A model generated the notes under the pieces. It did not search any database and had not been told where the DNA came from. It was given only the letters and a program-made list of their open reading frames with translations. From the NCBI GenBank assembly GCA_038277395.1, contig CM076196.1, forward strand, positions 132,801,410 through 132,865,409: a stretch of DNA of 64,000 bases, given 5' to 3'. The translations under genes and the position numbers were made by a program. Positions 21,718 to 33,307 of this stretch are shown here, piece after piece (position 1 is the stretch's first letter; each line of letters opens with the position of its first letter). This stretch comes from Dryocosmus kuriphilus (Eukaryota > Arthropoda > Insecta > Hymenoptera > Cynipidae).

Positions 21718-24700
21718 CACAGTGGTTAAAAATTGGAATTTACCCTTCATAATCGGCTACAGGTCGTATTTCTTGACCGATTTGGATGTTTTTTTTTTTT
21801 GAAATTCTCAGCATAAAATTCTTAAGAGAACTGTGGATTTCGATTTTTTAATTTTTTCCACAGAGCAACAATATATAAACAAATATAGTGACAAAATGGG
21901 CAATTTCAAATTTCTGAATTTTTATCTCACGAAAAAAATATATATAAAAACTCATTATCAGTCTGAATTATTGCCCATGCATTCATAGAACAGAATTAAA
22001 TCAATAAATATTTAACTTAATTATTATAAACAATTTTTATAAACAAATTTCTATGAGTGCTTTTTTTTCATAGAAAAAAATTTTTTCTTTACGATAATTG
22101 CAAGTAGATTCCATAAGAGTCATATTTGGTAACAAAAAGTTAGCATTAGTTAATAATTAACATTTTTATAAACAATTTTATAAACAAATTCTTCATAATT
22201 GAGATTTTCTCACAGTAAAAGTCATTTTTCTGGCCGAAAGTGATTCATAGTCCTCTTTAGAAACATTTATATACTGTAAGTGTTATAAATAAACAATATA
22301 AATTGTTAATAACAATTAAATTAAACAATCCCCCCAATCGGTCGTTTTATGGTGGAAATAAATGGGATTTTCTTTAATTATTATAATAATTAATTAGAGT
22401 GACATTTGTTGCGATGACTAACCAACAAAATTAAGCAATAAATAATTTACAAGATTGTTATAAACAATTTTATAACTAAAATTTTTCATTTTCTATGGTA
22501 AAAAGGACAGCTTTCCACTGAAATAATCGGCAATAAAGTGACAGTTGTTGCAAAATTCAATGTGGAGCATTAGATAATAACTTGTGTAATTGTTATTAAC
22601 AATTTTTGCAAAAATCGTATTGTATTGCTATAAGAAACTTAGTATAAATTAATTGCCATCGTCAACGAAATTAGAATTCAGAACATAGAATTTAGAAAAT
22701 AGTTCATGAATTCCTGGATTCGAATTTTGCAATTAATTTATCTAGTCCTTGGTCAAGTTCAACTTCAACTTTTTCCCATTCAGGCTTCAAGGATGCAATA
22801 AAAAGATCTGAAGACTCAAGAAGTTTGTGAATCAAGTCTTCCATAGTATGCAATCGAGACATTTTTCGAGTATTAAATTGTCGAATGTATTTAATATCCT
22901 TGTTCCTGGCTTCGGAAGCTTCTTCGGAATACATGCCGATTGGCAGCATAAAATTCTCCATAATCTTTCCCCCATGTATAAGAATTTTGTGAACTGAAGA
23001 AGGCATATAGTACCAGGGATATAAGCTCACATACAGTTTTGCTGCACTAAAAGCATACTCTTCAAAGAAGAGAGGGGGGATTTTCCTTCTACTAGCCAGC
23101 ATCTGCAATATGTTTCTAAACATCTTAATGAGTTCTCTATTAACTCCTGTTATTTCTGCGGTTTTGTCAACGTCTGAGAAAAACCTGCGAGCCGTATTAC
23201 CACAATTAGAATTGCCAGATCCTTGACTTGGTTGATCAATTATCAAACCCATTTTTCTTTGAAAGTCGTTGCAAATTCTTTTCTTATCTTCTTGCATCAT
23301 TTCTTTATCCTCCTTCATGGATACACTCCATTTGCAGACTCTTAGCCGATAAGCAATGTGGAGTATACACTCCATGAATCGTATCCAGGCATGTAAAGTC
23401 GAAAGACCAAACTCAAAATTGGAGCTGATTACTTTCTTCTGCTTTACACGGTCTAAGTCATTCATTTGAGATGGTGTCGCTCTGCAAATGTAGCAAGTAG
23501 AAGATGATGGTGTATCAGTGAGAGCTGTGCAAACTTTTCCATCCAACATCGTCAACTTCATTTCCGTTGTAACTGTGTACACGCCATTAGTCGTACTAAT
23601 TTTGTGGGTCTAAGATTTTGAACTTGAGTCTTAATATTTTTAATTTCTGCTTTAGTCAATTCCTTTGTTTCCTTTGCATACTTAATCATTATAGGTATGC
23701 ATCGTTTTGGCGAGGAACTATGAGGATTCATCCAAACTGTTTCTTCTGTGTCCTTTACTTTTAACAATATTGGCACCATTGATGCTGTAAATAACGAGTC
23801 ATCAGTCAAGTTATTGTTATTGAACTTCTGATTGTATTTTGCTTCAGTTGAAAGTCCATCAATGCCGTACTTAACTTCAAAGTCCAAATAAGTTATCTTC
23901 AATCTGTTCTCTGAAGCTGGAAGACATAAGTTAGGATCTTTAAAAAGTCGTTGAATTGTGTGATCAATAAGAGACTGAATCTCAATCGTGGCTCCTTCTT
24001 CCGAAATTTGAATATTTGCAGGATAGCAATCTTTTTTAACTTCTATTAATTTCGGATAGATAGGATAAATGTCAGCCTTTCTAGTTTTAGCCTGTGAATG
24101 GATTGTTTCATACTGAAACTTTGATAGCCTGGCCTGTTGCATTAAAGCCAAAGCTTCTTCTGAAGAGTATGAGACATATGGTTCACATTCAGATTTATCT
24201 GAAATGTTGAAATGTTCAGTTTCTTCAGATTTTAAAAGAGCGAGTATTTCATTTGCAGTTTTTTTTCTCCCACTCTTTCGTAAATTGCGCAGAAATGCAT
24301 CCTGTATTTCAACAGCCGTGAAACACTCTTCAATGGACATTAATTTCCGCCTCTTTGTCGCAGAAGAAGCATCCTCAAACTTTATATTCGAAGTCTTCCT
24401 TCCTCCTTTTGATTTTGTCTCAGAAAATGAAACTAAAAAATCAGTGCTTAGCCACTTTTCGAACCTTTTTTCAAAGTGACTTTTTGTGCTTAAAGATTCT
24501 TTCCATCTTTTCTGAAATACTGGCAAGAAATATAGCTTCAAATTATTAGCTACTATTTTTAAGCGCTCAGGATCAAGACTGTACTCAGTTTGTATGAAAT
24601 TTAACAAACTTTGTACGTTGTCAGTACCCTTATTAGTAATAAGAATATCAGAAAGGACTTTCTTACGTACTCTAAGAGTATCCATAATGAAAACTGATTA

Positions 24701-26001
24701 CCAACAACAAAAAAAAAGAAAACAAAAGCAGAAAACAAAGGAACAAAACAAAATAATAAAACAATAATAAAGAAAATAATAATAAGAGAGTAATACTCAA
24801 TGGTACAAACCTGCGCAAAATACGTTTAAATGATGCCGAAAGCAAATCATATAAAGGTAATTTGACCGCAACCCCTTTTACTTTTATAAAGTAAAAGCCT
24901 AACTTCTCTTGTGAGAGCTCCAGCTGCGCTGCGAGACATCCACTTAGCGGTGAATTACATAACCACCATTAGATTTGATTAGAATAGAATAGATTATATT
25001 AGATTAGATTAGATTAGATTAGATCAGATTAGATTAGATAAGTTTAGATTTGATTTGATTAGATTAGATTATACTGGATTAACAAGATTGTTATAGACAA
25101 TTTGTTATGAAAATTGTTAATAACAATTACACAAGTTATTATCTAATGCTCCACATTGAATTTTGCAACAACTGTCACTTTATTGCCGATTATTTCAGTG
25201 GAAAGCTGTCCTTTTTACCATAGAAAATGAAAAATTTTAGTTATAAAATTGTTTATAACAATCTTGTAAATTATTTATTGCTTAATTTTGTTGGTTAGTC
25301 ATCGCAACAAATGTCACTCTAATTAATTATTATAATAATTAAAGAAAATCCCATTTATTTCCACCATAAAACGACCGATTGGGGGGATTGTTTAATTTAA
25401 TTGTTATTAACAATTTATATTGTTTATTTATAACACTTACAGTATATAAATGTTTCTAAAGAGGACTATGAATCACTTTCGGCCAGAAAAATGACTTTTA
25501 CTGTGAGAAAATCTCAATTATGAAGAATTTGTTTATAAAATTGTTTATAAAAATGTTAATTATTAACTAATGCTAACTTTTTGTTACCAAATATGACTCT
25601 TATGGAATCTACTTGCAATTATCGTAAAGAAAAAATTTTTTTTCTATGAAAAAAAAAGCACTCATAGAAATTTGTTTTATAAAAATTGTTTATAATAATT
25701 AAGTTAAATATTTATTGATTTAATTCTGTTCTATGAATGCATGGGCAATAATTCAGACTGATAATGAGTTTTTTTATATATATTTTTTCGTGAGATAAAA
25801 ATTCAGAAATTTGAAATTGCCCATTTTGTCACTATATTTGTTTATATATTGTTGCTCTGTGGAAAAAATTAAAAAATCGAAATCCACAGTTCTCTTAAGA
25901 ATTTTATGCTGAGAATTTCAAAAAAAAAAACATCCAAATCGGTCAAGAAATACGACCTGTAGCCGATTATGAAGGGTAAATTCCAATTTTTAACCACTGT
26001 G
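21718..26001 (-). mobile_element. Transib DNA transposon (left arm)
   Basis: 4284 bp inserted in gag, flanked by the 5 bp duplication TGTCG (21713-21717 and 26002-26006). The ends are inverted repeats of about 890 bp (21718-22606 and 25110-26001) beginning CACAGTGGTTAAAAATTGG. Terminal CAC plus a 5 bp duplication and a RAG1-like transposase identify the Transib superfamily. A TTAGA-type microsatellite lies at about 24965-25080, between the gene and one inverted repeat. Confidence 0.93.
22704..24685 (-). pseudogene. Transib transposase, one-base frameshift (left arm)
   Basis: Same gene as the intact right-arm copy at 52537-54519. It is broken near 23595 where CCCACAACAATT on the right arm reads CCCACAAAATT here, one base shorter. 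The two pieces (24685-23558 and 23582-22704) overlap. A few amino-acid substitutions also separate the copies (for example Pro versus Leu before WYYMP), so the arms are not merely base-identical. If the missing base is a consensus error this copy would also be open. Confidence 0.88.
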
Positions 26002-26006
26002 TGTCG

Positions 26007-26422
26007 TCCTGTCCATTTATGGGTTTGATAGCTCTGATGATATCTTTGGCGGGTATCCCTTCAGGCAAGCGTGGTGCTTGATAAGGTCCTAATTGCTGCC
26101 GGTTTCTTGCGTTGGGTTCATATCTGTTTTCTGATCTTAACCTGGTATGTTGTCCCTCGGAATCTTGATCTTCGGTTAATCTTCCTTCGTCCATTCCTTC
26201 GGTGTCTGTTAGAATGTTTCCTTCTATACCAATTTTTGCTAATATTTCCTTTCCTTCTTTCATTCTTTTTTCATTTTCCCTCGATAGTAGAGAAATGTTA
26301 TCCGCCGCTACCGATTGGCTGATAACCAAATTACTTATGCTGTTTCTAATTTCGTCGATCACTTGAAGTAAACTAATTGGGATTCCTTCCGTTGAAGCAC
26401 GAGTTTGGGCGGGGGAATCCAT
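26007..26422 (-). pseudogene. gag N-terminal part of endogenous retrovirus (left arm)
   Basis: The minus-strand frame runs from a first ATG at 26422 (MDSPAQTRASTEGIPI) to the Transib insertion, which truncates it. An acidic Ser/Asp-rich stretch upstream of that ATG is also open but has no ATG. The frame continues on the far side of the Transib at 21712. I see no motif in this part beyond a predicted helical, charged composition; identity as gag comes from position and continuity. Confidence 0.7.
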
Positions 26423-27372
26423 TACTGTGATGTACTTTGGTTCGGGCGGGTCACTATTACTATCACTGTCACTATTGGAATTGTCTGTACTTTCTGTTTC
26501 GTCTGTTGCGTATGCGTCTTGCGTTCTATGCAAATCGGCCAGTGTGGAATGTGTTCCCTAATCTTAATTTAATTATGTCGCTGATGGTGTAGTGTCGCGT
26601 AACAAAGTTATGTGTATTTTGGACTTTTTTTTGTCCTTTAATACAATGGAATGCAGCGCATCGTCTAGAACAATGAAACTGATTCCAAAGTAGGTGTTTT
26701 TATTTTTATTGAGGAGAGGTAGGGCTTGCGAGCACGCGAAGTATGCCTGACCCAATACTTGAAATTCTACTCCACCCGATGTGAAACGAACTTTGGTTTT
26801 ACATCGGTCGCCTTCCGCAGACCGCAAAGGAGATTGACACTTATCAAGTATTGTTTTACGATTTGTTTTTACGATTTGTGCCTACTTAAACTCTATCATG
26901 CACTTACAGTGAATTTTCGTCCTCTGGCAGTTGGCTGAAGATCCGTGGAGTCTCCGCTCGCTGTCTGGATTCCTAATTCGGCCGGCGACGTGTCTCCAGG
27001 CTGCTACTGCTGGTTTCCTTTGAATCGGGTGTGGCTGACTCGATCAATTCCTTGCTGTTAGGCAGATGCCTCTTCCGTCTGATTACGGGCCTCGTACAAT
27101 TTCTTTAGTCTGAGTTTTCTTATCACTCTCCTACGTAGAATAGGTCCTACTTCAATTCAGACGCTAGTTTCGAAAGTGATAATACAACTCGGTGTTTTCG
27201 GGCTGTCCGTGGTACAGTCCGGAGTTCATTTCCCGATGAGGTTACGGGATTCGTTCCTCGTGGTCTTCCAGGTCTCCGTCACTTATGAGAAGAGAAAGGC
27301 TTAAGTGTTTTTCTCCGTAGAGAATGCTTTCTTTTCGAAGTATTCAAACGGATCCTGGCAGGATCGCCAATT
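26423..27372 (-). other. leader of endogenous retrovirus (left arm)
   Basis: About 950 bp between the 5' LTR and gag. The end next to the LTR contains the primer binding site (27353-27369). No gene is seen apart from short frames without support. Confidence 0.6.
27353..27369 (-). promoter_or_regulatory. primer binding site, tRNA-Arg
   Basis: On the element strand TGGCGATCCTGCCAGGA starts 3 bases after the LTR. It complements the 3' end of an arthropod-type tRNA-Arg whose acceptor side ends CCTGGCAGGATCG plus CCA (from family knowledge). Confidence 0.75.
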
Positions 27373-27557
27373 TGTTATACTGGAAAATACTCAATCTCGT
27401 TTTTAAAAATGAGTGATATCTCTGAAGAGATATCACGTGCCTTTATTGTCGTAGTATACAGTGTAGAATCAAACTTAGAACTAACTCTTGGGCCTAATGC
27501 CTCATATATATATAGGTTGCTTATCTAAATGAGCTATGAGCCTGTGGCTATATTACA
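27373..27557 (-). repeat. 5' LTR of endogenous retrovirus (left arm)
   Basis: 185 bp, nearly identical to 14443-14627, differing by a few substitutions visible by eye. The near-identity suggests a fairly recent insertion. Confidence 0.92.
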
Positions 27558-27760
27558 ATAGTGTGCATTTCTTATTTCCTATCCTTTTAGACACCCTATA
27601 ACTTTTTCGAAGTATGTAGAAAAAATTGCTAATTGAAATTGGAAACTTTTATATAATTCGAAAGCTTTTCAGCGCCAAATCTGGGCCAGACTAGACCGTA
27701 AAAGTGATAGGAAAAAAACTTGTTTTGATAGTGTGCAATTCTTATTTTCTATCATTTTAG
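27558..27760. repeat. ~170 bp repeat units flanking the retrovirus (inner side)
   Basis: One unit from ATAGTGTGCATTTC to AAAAAACTTGTTTTGATAG and the start of another, continuing the array cut by the retrovirus at 14442. Confidence 0.7.
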
Positions 27761-30090
27761 ACACGTAACTTTTTCGCTAAACCTTGGCCGGATCAGCCCT
27801 TCCAGACTAGACGGTCTCGACAAAGTCAGACCTGGGCCAGATCTGACACTAGACTGCCATGAAATTTGTTCACACTGGTATCCTCATTCATGCCGTGAAT
27901 CTTACTATTTGTTCATTCTACTTTTTCAGTATATCAGGTTCAATAACCTGGACGTAAAATGGTGATATTAACAAAATAAACCGCCGAATAGCTACTGCGC
28001 CGCAATATCAAATAGTTAGGAGCTACTGGTTTAAAGAGATATTCTAACGATCCACTCTTTTCCGTGTATGGTTTTTGGCATTTTTTAAGTTACATAAAAA
28101 ACTAATAAATACTTTTTTAAAAGTATCCTAGAATAGCCTTTTGAAAGTTTAGTAAGCTTTAATTTAAAAAAAAACAAACTTTTAAATCGGTTGAGAAATA
28201 GAATCTCAGAAATTTTTTGAAGCAAAAATTGTACTTTTCCCTCACTGTGTTAATCGCGTACCCGAGCTATGCGAAGTCCCAGACATTTCGGTTTGACCAT
28301 AGTTGGAGTCCTCTCCTTGTTAATTATCTTTGATTATGCAATTTTTTATATAGCTGCTTCAGTTTCGTGATAATGATGTTAAATCTCATTATTAATTATT
28401 AACACAAATGCATATTCTACGTGTAGAGGGTTTGCATTTATTAGCAGAGTCGCAGAAGCAAGGAACTACCGGAAACCTAATGTCGGAAGTGCTGCCAATG
28501 TTTCTTGTCACCGCAGTGGCTGCAGTACCGTCAACCATGACTTCATGGTCGAACTCGAAAAAACGGGAGAGCGGGGAGAGAGTCGTATACATATTGATCG
28601 ATTATGTGCATACGATCTTAATGCATTACTCATTTGTAAAGAGAAAAAAAGATTTGATATTTATAAAAGTTAATACCGTGTTTGATATCTGAATTAGTAA
28701 CAGCGTAGAGCATACTTTTGTCTTTTCTTATTTTGTCACACGTGGCTATAATTACAGTTATATTATTGCGAGAATCACGTTCAAGATATCTGTAGACGTA
28801 GTGTGTGATATATAAAGAAAGCGTTTAAGTCGATTACGGAACCTCTTAACAACAATCTCGAATCCCGTATAAAAGGTCATTGATATCCTAGGCTGGGGTA
28901 ATTCAGACTCCAGACTTACATGCTCACTTCGTTAATGAACCCTCACCTCACTCACCCCGGAGCAATATAACGGAGCCCCGCCACGCAAAATGAGACCATG
29001 AGCAAAGACTCCTAATTTATCGTTATTGGCAGACTGTTAACAATTGAAATGCCACTTGGTTAAGCACATGATCTAATGACAAAGTAGTTAACCGAAAGTT
29101 TCTAGAAGCAACATTTTTAGCCATTTATTTACGCCTCAATTTGATATTCACGCACCATAATTTAATTTACAATTTTTTGCGAGGATGGTAAACACCTAAC
29201 AACAAATTTTCATAAACACTAGCGTGGTCCACAAAAAACCTTTTTTTCTGGAATGGCACACCTACAAATTGTTCGCTTTGATTTTAAAATTACTCTTGAT
29301 ACCTATTTGTCAAAATTTAAAAAAATATTTAAAGGCCCTCGAAGCCGCCATCAAATTTTGGCAGAATTTTAAAAGAATATTTATAGATCCCCCAAGCCTG
29401 TTGTTGTAAATAAAATGTTTTTTTTATTTAAATGGCCACTGTTAAATATTAATGAATTATTTTATATTTTGGAATACGTATTAATGTATACAGTGCATTC
29501 GTTTTAATGAAATATATCATTCAAATATTTGCTACATTTAAAAAATAATATTTATTTGTCTCCGAGGGTGCTTATCTTATTTAAGTATGCGTGGCGGTTC
29601 TGGGTATCTGAGGCAATGAACTTCCGAGTTCGCAAAGCTGCACCATAATAATAATGATAATAATAATTATTATTATTGTTATTATTATATTGGGTGGCTG
29701 CCTATGGAAAAAATTCTGATAATGCATTAAAAAAATGTAGCGTCCCTAAGCTCACTTTTATGAAAAAAAAATGCTTATTTTATTTAAATGATCGCTGTAA
29801 TGGATTATTTTACGTTTGGCACATATCACTCAGACTTTTGGTAAATATATGAGTACCTAATTTAGTTTCTTAAGAAAATTTATTTTACATATGCCAAAGT
29901 AAAAGAATCTAATAAGAGCGGTTATTTAAATAAAATAAAATTTTATTTACAAAAATGGGCTTGGGCCGCTAAATATTTTTGTAATTTCTGTGAAAAATCT
30001 GAGTAACGTATGTCACCAAAAATCATACATTGTACGTATGCCACAATAAATGAAGACACTCGCAAAGCATTTTTTAACCAAAAGGGTGCA
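27761..30090. other. non-coding repeats; no gene supported
   Basis: A frame of 94 codons at 28408-28692 starts with ATG but has no recognisable domain, and its reverse strand is also open, so it is not called a gene. A ~110 bp repeat containing TTATTTAAATG-CC-CTGTTA occurs directly at about 29375-29490 and 29735-29850 and inverted at about 29880-29990. A segment at about 29254-29350 matches, inverted and diverged, 32830-32915 beyond the Merlin element. An AAT/ATT microsatellite lies at about 29645-29690. Confidence 0.45.
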
Positions 30091-30607
30091 GTTCCGAATA
30101 GCGGATACCTCCGATTTATTTGAAACTACGTATACTTACGTATTTTGACGCGCTGATTACGAAAATCGTAGTGAAAATTGGCGACTAGGCTATTTTCATG
30201 GTGAAAACCATAAAAAACCCATAAAATTGATGGTTTTTTATGCTTATCTCAGTAAATATACAAAATATATAAAAACCTTTTAAACAAAAGTTGTAGCCAG
30301 CATAAAAATACATCTTTTATGTTTTATATACTTTTTCTCTTAAACCATTATTTTTCGAGAAAAATGGGATAATGTTCCAACAAGTACATTTTGACAAGAC
30401 TCCATTAGTTTCGGCATTGCCTACTTACGCACTTTACCACGGGAAGGTTGGAGCTTGGTCTTTAAAGTGCATGTTTTTTTTTTGCTTTTTGTATTTTAGT
30501 TTATTTTTTGCATTTTTTTAAATTTAATTTTTTGAAAAGTAACGCTTAAGTAAAAGAAAGAAGAAGTAAGAAAAAGTAACGTTTAACGAAAAAAGAACGT
30601 AAAAAAA

Positions 30608-31544
30608 TTAGTTTCCTTTGCCAGGATAGCAAATTTTTATGTCAGTGATCAACTGAGAAAAGGGATCTGCGTTTAGTTTTCTTACCAGACGCCGCCACAA
30701 AAATTCGCAAAGATGGTCTGCTAAGTTGTTTTTGTGAACTCCACCCCGTGATAGGGAGCGTCGCATCCAACGCCAGGACGATTCTATATTTTGTGTGTGC
30801 GCTCCAGTTTCTTGATTCACGAACTCTTGAGAATGATTCACAGTTTTGTGGACATAATCATGAGCTTTCAGATTTAAGTAGCCTTTCCAGCAGTCTGTTT
30901 GGATTTCTGTGCCAATTGCTATATGCTTCTGGATCAAAGAGAGTAAGGTTGTTTCATCTCTTTTGTTATCAGTGCAAATTTCCAATCGATAATTCTCAGG
31001 ATGCCCCCTGTGAATCATTCCCAAGATCCAAGAGCCTTCCACCACACGTCCTCTTTCGTACTTTCGACGTCCTATTTTACACTCATCGATTTCTACAATT
31101 TCCCCCACGCCTCCTATTTTACCTTCATTTTCAAACTGTTGGTCAAGAGCAACCATACAAACTTCTCGACAAAAGGAAAAGCGATCGGCAACACTTTCTC
31201 TGGACACCTGCTGACCTTCAATTATACTGCTTTCGCGAATGGTTTGTTCAAAGGTTAAATTAACAGCAAAGCTGTATGTAATTAACATCCAGGCTGCTGC
31301 TGAAATGTGAGATTGCTCAAACCACGTATTTTCCGCTACAGTAGCATTATGAGAGTATTTGCCCTTTTTTTTGGCATTTAAATTCACCACAGGTAAATAC
31401 TGATTCTTGTAGGGTCATGTTCTTTTTATGTTTAATGCAATATCTTGTGCTTGGAATGAGTTCGATATCGCGTAACCACTGAAGGGTTTTTTCGCGATCT
31501 TGGAAAATAGAGCTCAAAGTGAAGATGTTATGAATCTGATTCAT
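30608..31544 (-). pseudogene. Merlin (IS1595-like) transposase, one-base frameshift (left arm)
   Basis: Same gene as the intact 44889-45824. Here a run of eight T at about 31364-31371 (plus strand) corresponds to seven A on the other arm, shifting the frame between the zinc-ribbon part and the catalytic part. This is the kind of homopolymer difference that could be a sequencing error. Confidence 0.85.
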
Positions 31545-31795
31545 TTTTAACAACTTACCAATAACAGCGAAAAAGCTTAATTTAAATAGCAAGAGTTAAG
31601 AGAGAGACAGAGCGACTCACGCGGGACTTGCTCCGTGGCATGTTCAGACTCGATTATTCCAGCAACGACGTGTGTGATGAAGACAATCGAGCGTGCGAGA
31701 GAGAGAGAGGGGAAAATAAAGAGTAGGGAGCTAATCCACGCCCAGATGTGAGATGAAAAACGGTAAAAAGTGTAATAAATAATGTTGCTCGAACA

Positions 31796-32205
31796 AAAAA
31801 TAACTAAGGTCTCACACAACCCCCTTTCCCAGGTGTTGTGGGGGCGGGAAGGTACCCCTGCAACAGGTCACATAAATAACTTAGGTCACACAAGACCCCC
31901 TTTCCCAGGTGTTGTGGGGGCGGGAAGGCATCCCTGTGATAGGGCACAAAAAATAACTAAGGTTTCACACAACCCCCTTTCCCAGGTGTTGTGGGGGCGG
32001 GAAGGCACCCCTGCAACAGGTCACATAAATAACTTAGGTCACACACGACCCCCTTTCCTAGGTGTTGTGGGGGCGGGAAGGCACCCCTGTGATAGGGCAC
32101 AAAAAATAACTAAGGTTTCACACAACCCCCTTTCCCAGGTGTTGTGGGGGCGGGAAGGCACCCCTGTGATAGGGCACAAAAAATAACTAAGGTCCTACAC
32201 AACCT
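31796..32205. repeat. ~78 bp minisatellite inside Merlin, about 5 copies
   Basis: Units contain CCCCCTTTCCCAGGTGTTG followed by TGGGGGCGGGAAGG, alternating between two spacer types (TGATAGGGCAC and CAACAGGTCAC). Open frames of up to 134 codons across it are repeat artefacts. Confidence 0.9.
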
Positions 32206-32294
32206 TTCATACAATTTAAGTCGTACCGCTAAACATTTTGCAGTATTTTTGTGATTTTTCCTATGCATTCAGCCACCCTCGGCCTCCTTTCCAG

Positions 32295-32490
32295 AGTTTG
32301 TTGGGGGGGGGGGGGGGGGGCACATGCACTGACTGGTTACGGAAATGCGTTCAGTAACGCTCGACCACTTTTCAAAGGGGGGGGGGGGGCTACGTATGCA
32401 CTGACTGGTTACGAAAATGTGTTCGGTCACGCTCGATCCCTTTTCCAAGGTTGAGGTGTGGGGGCTACACATGCACTGACTGGTTACGGA
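32295..32490. repeat. ~75-80 bp minisatellite with G-runs, 3 copies
   Basis: Three units of ATGCACTGACTGGTTACG plus a CGCTCGA segment, separated by G tracts of 18, about 13 and a few bases. The mirror tract on the right arm is 59 C long (44071-44129), so its length is unstable or mis-assembled. Confidence 0.85.
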
Positions 32491-32777
32491 AGCGCAATCC
32501 TCATTATCTTGAACAATAATGGTTTAAGATAAAAAGTATATAGAACATAAAAGATGTATTTTTATGCTGGATACAACTTTTGTTTGAAAGATTTTTTTAT
32601 ATTTTGTATATTTTACTGAGATAAACGCAAAAAACATGGTTTTTATGGTGTTTTTTATGGGTTTCACCATGAAAATGGCCTAGTCGCTAATTTTCACTAT
32701 GATTTTCGTAATCAGCGAGTCAAAATACATAAGTGTATATAGTTTCAAATAAATCGGAGGTATCCGCTATTCGGAAC

Positions 32778-32941
32778 TTTATCCAACCAAGATATAAGCA
32801 TTTTCTCTTTTTAACCTGGTTTGGGAGGCACCTAAATATTTTGTTAAAAGTTCTATCGAAAATCAAAGGTCATTTTGACACCAAAAGGAACAATTTGTAA
32901 AAGTGCCATTTAAAAAAAAAATGTAGTCTCTTTTCGGGGTG
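32778..32941. other. spacer between Merlin and second gypsy element
   Basis: No gene. About 32830-32915 is an inverted, diverged copy of 29254-29350, so the Merlin may have inserted into a pre-existing repeat. Confidence 0.35.
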
Positions 32942-33288
32942 TGTGGAAATAGGAGCCCTAGCGGACCACGTGAACGCAATGGTTACGCTACATGTCGTAA
33001 GGCCCAAGGTTGAGAGCTCAACGAGAAGTACGCAACACTGATGGAGTCACCGCCGCGCCACTCTCTCACGAGCCAAGATTGACGGCTCAAGGAAAAGTAC
33101 ACAACATTGATGTAGTCATCCCAAGTCAACAACAAGCATTATCATGTAAACAGAACCTTATAAAAGGGCAACTGGCTTCCTGGCTTGCTCAGTATTCATC
33201 GTGCTAGGATCATGTGCAGCCAGTCTAAATTCTCGGAAGGGAATTTAGTTCTTTTTAAAAACACGATTGAAATTATTACAATATCACA
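32942..33288 (+). repeat. putative 5' LTR of second gypsy element
   Basis: 347 bp, starting TGTGGAAATAGG and ending AATATCACA, with a TTATAAAAGGG TATA box at 33158-33168. The end is fixed by the primer site two bases later; the start is inferred from TG and cannot be verified without the 3' LTR. Confidence 0.6.
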
Positions 33289-33290
33289 AC

Positions 33291-33307
33291 TGGCGACCGT
33301 GAGAGGG
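33291..33307 (+). promoter_or_regulatory. primer binding site, a second tRNA-Arg type
   Basis: TGGCGACCGTGAGAGGG begins with TGGCGACCGTGA, complementary to the 3' end of the tRNA-Arg used by the mdg1/412 lineage (family knowledge). It differs from the retrovirus primer site in this window. Confidence 0.7.

Larger units (their letters stand above)
14443..27557 (-). mobile_element. errantivirus-like endogenous retrovirus, left-arm copy, with nested Transib and mariner
   Basis: A minus-strand Ty3/gypsy-type provirus with 185 bp LTRs (TG...CA) and the target duplication ATAG at 14439-14442 and 27558-27561. Order on the element strand: 5' LTR (27557-27373), primer binding site, leader, gag, protease remnant, RT, RNase H, integrase, env, polypurine tract, 3' LTR (14627-14443). 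Gag is split by a Transib transposon and pol by a mariner. Without those and their duplications the element is about 7.9 kb, ordinary for an env-bearing gypsy-type element. Gag and pol have frameshifts; env is open. The right-arm copy is 48873-62784. Confidence 0.92.
30091..32777 (-). mobile_element. Merlin-type DNA transposon (left arm)
   Basis: About 2.69 kb with ~270 bp inverted ends (30091-30360 and about 32505-32777), outer sequence GTTCCGAATAGCGGATACCT. It encodes an IS1595/IS1016-type transposase on the minus strand. Between the gene and the right inverted end lie two different minisatellites and G-runs. A clear 8-9 bp target duplication, expected for Merlin, was not seen. Confidence 0.85.

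Noticed and set aside
28408..28692. Host gene encoding a 94-residue protein
   Set aside because: No domain, the opposite strand is equally open, and there is no supporting splice or promoter context.
31782..32186. 134-codon frame with repeating PLSQVLWGREGTP units
   Set aside because: It is a translation of the 78 bp minisatellite inside Merlin and is mirrored on the other arm.
31788..32205. CRISPR-like regular repeats
   Set aside because: The whole unit including 'spacers' is repeated; this is a minisatellite in a eukaryotic transposon.
30091..32777. Horizontal transfer of a bacterial IS1595 element
   Set aside because: The transposase is IS1595-like, but this is the established ancestry of eukaryotic Merlin; the long inverted ends and AT-rich context fit Merlin.
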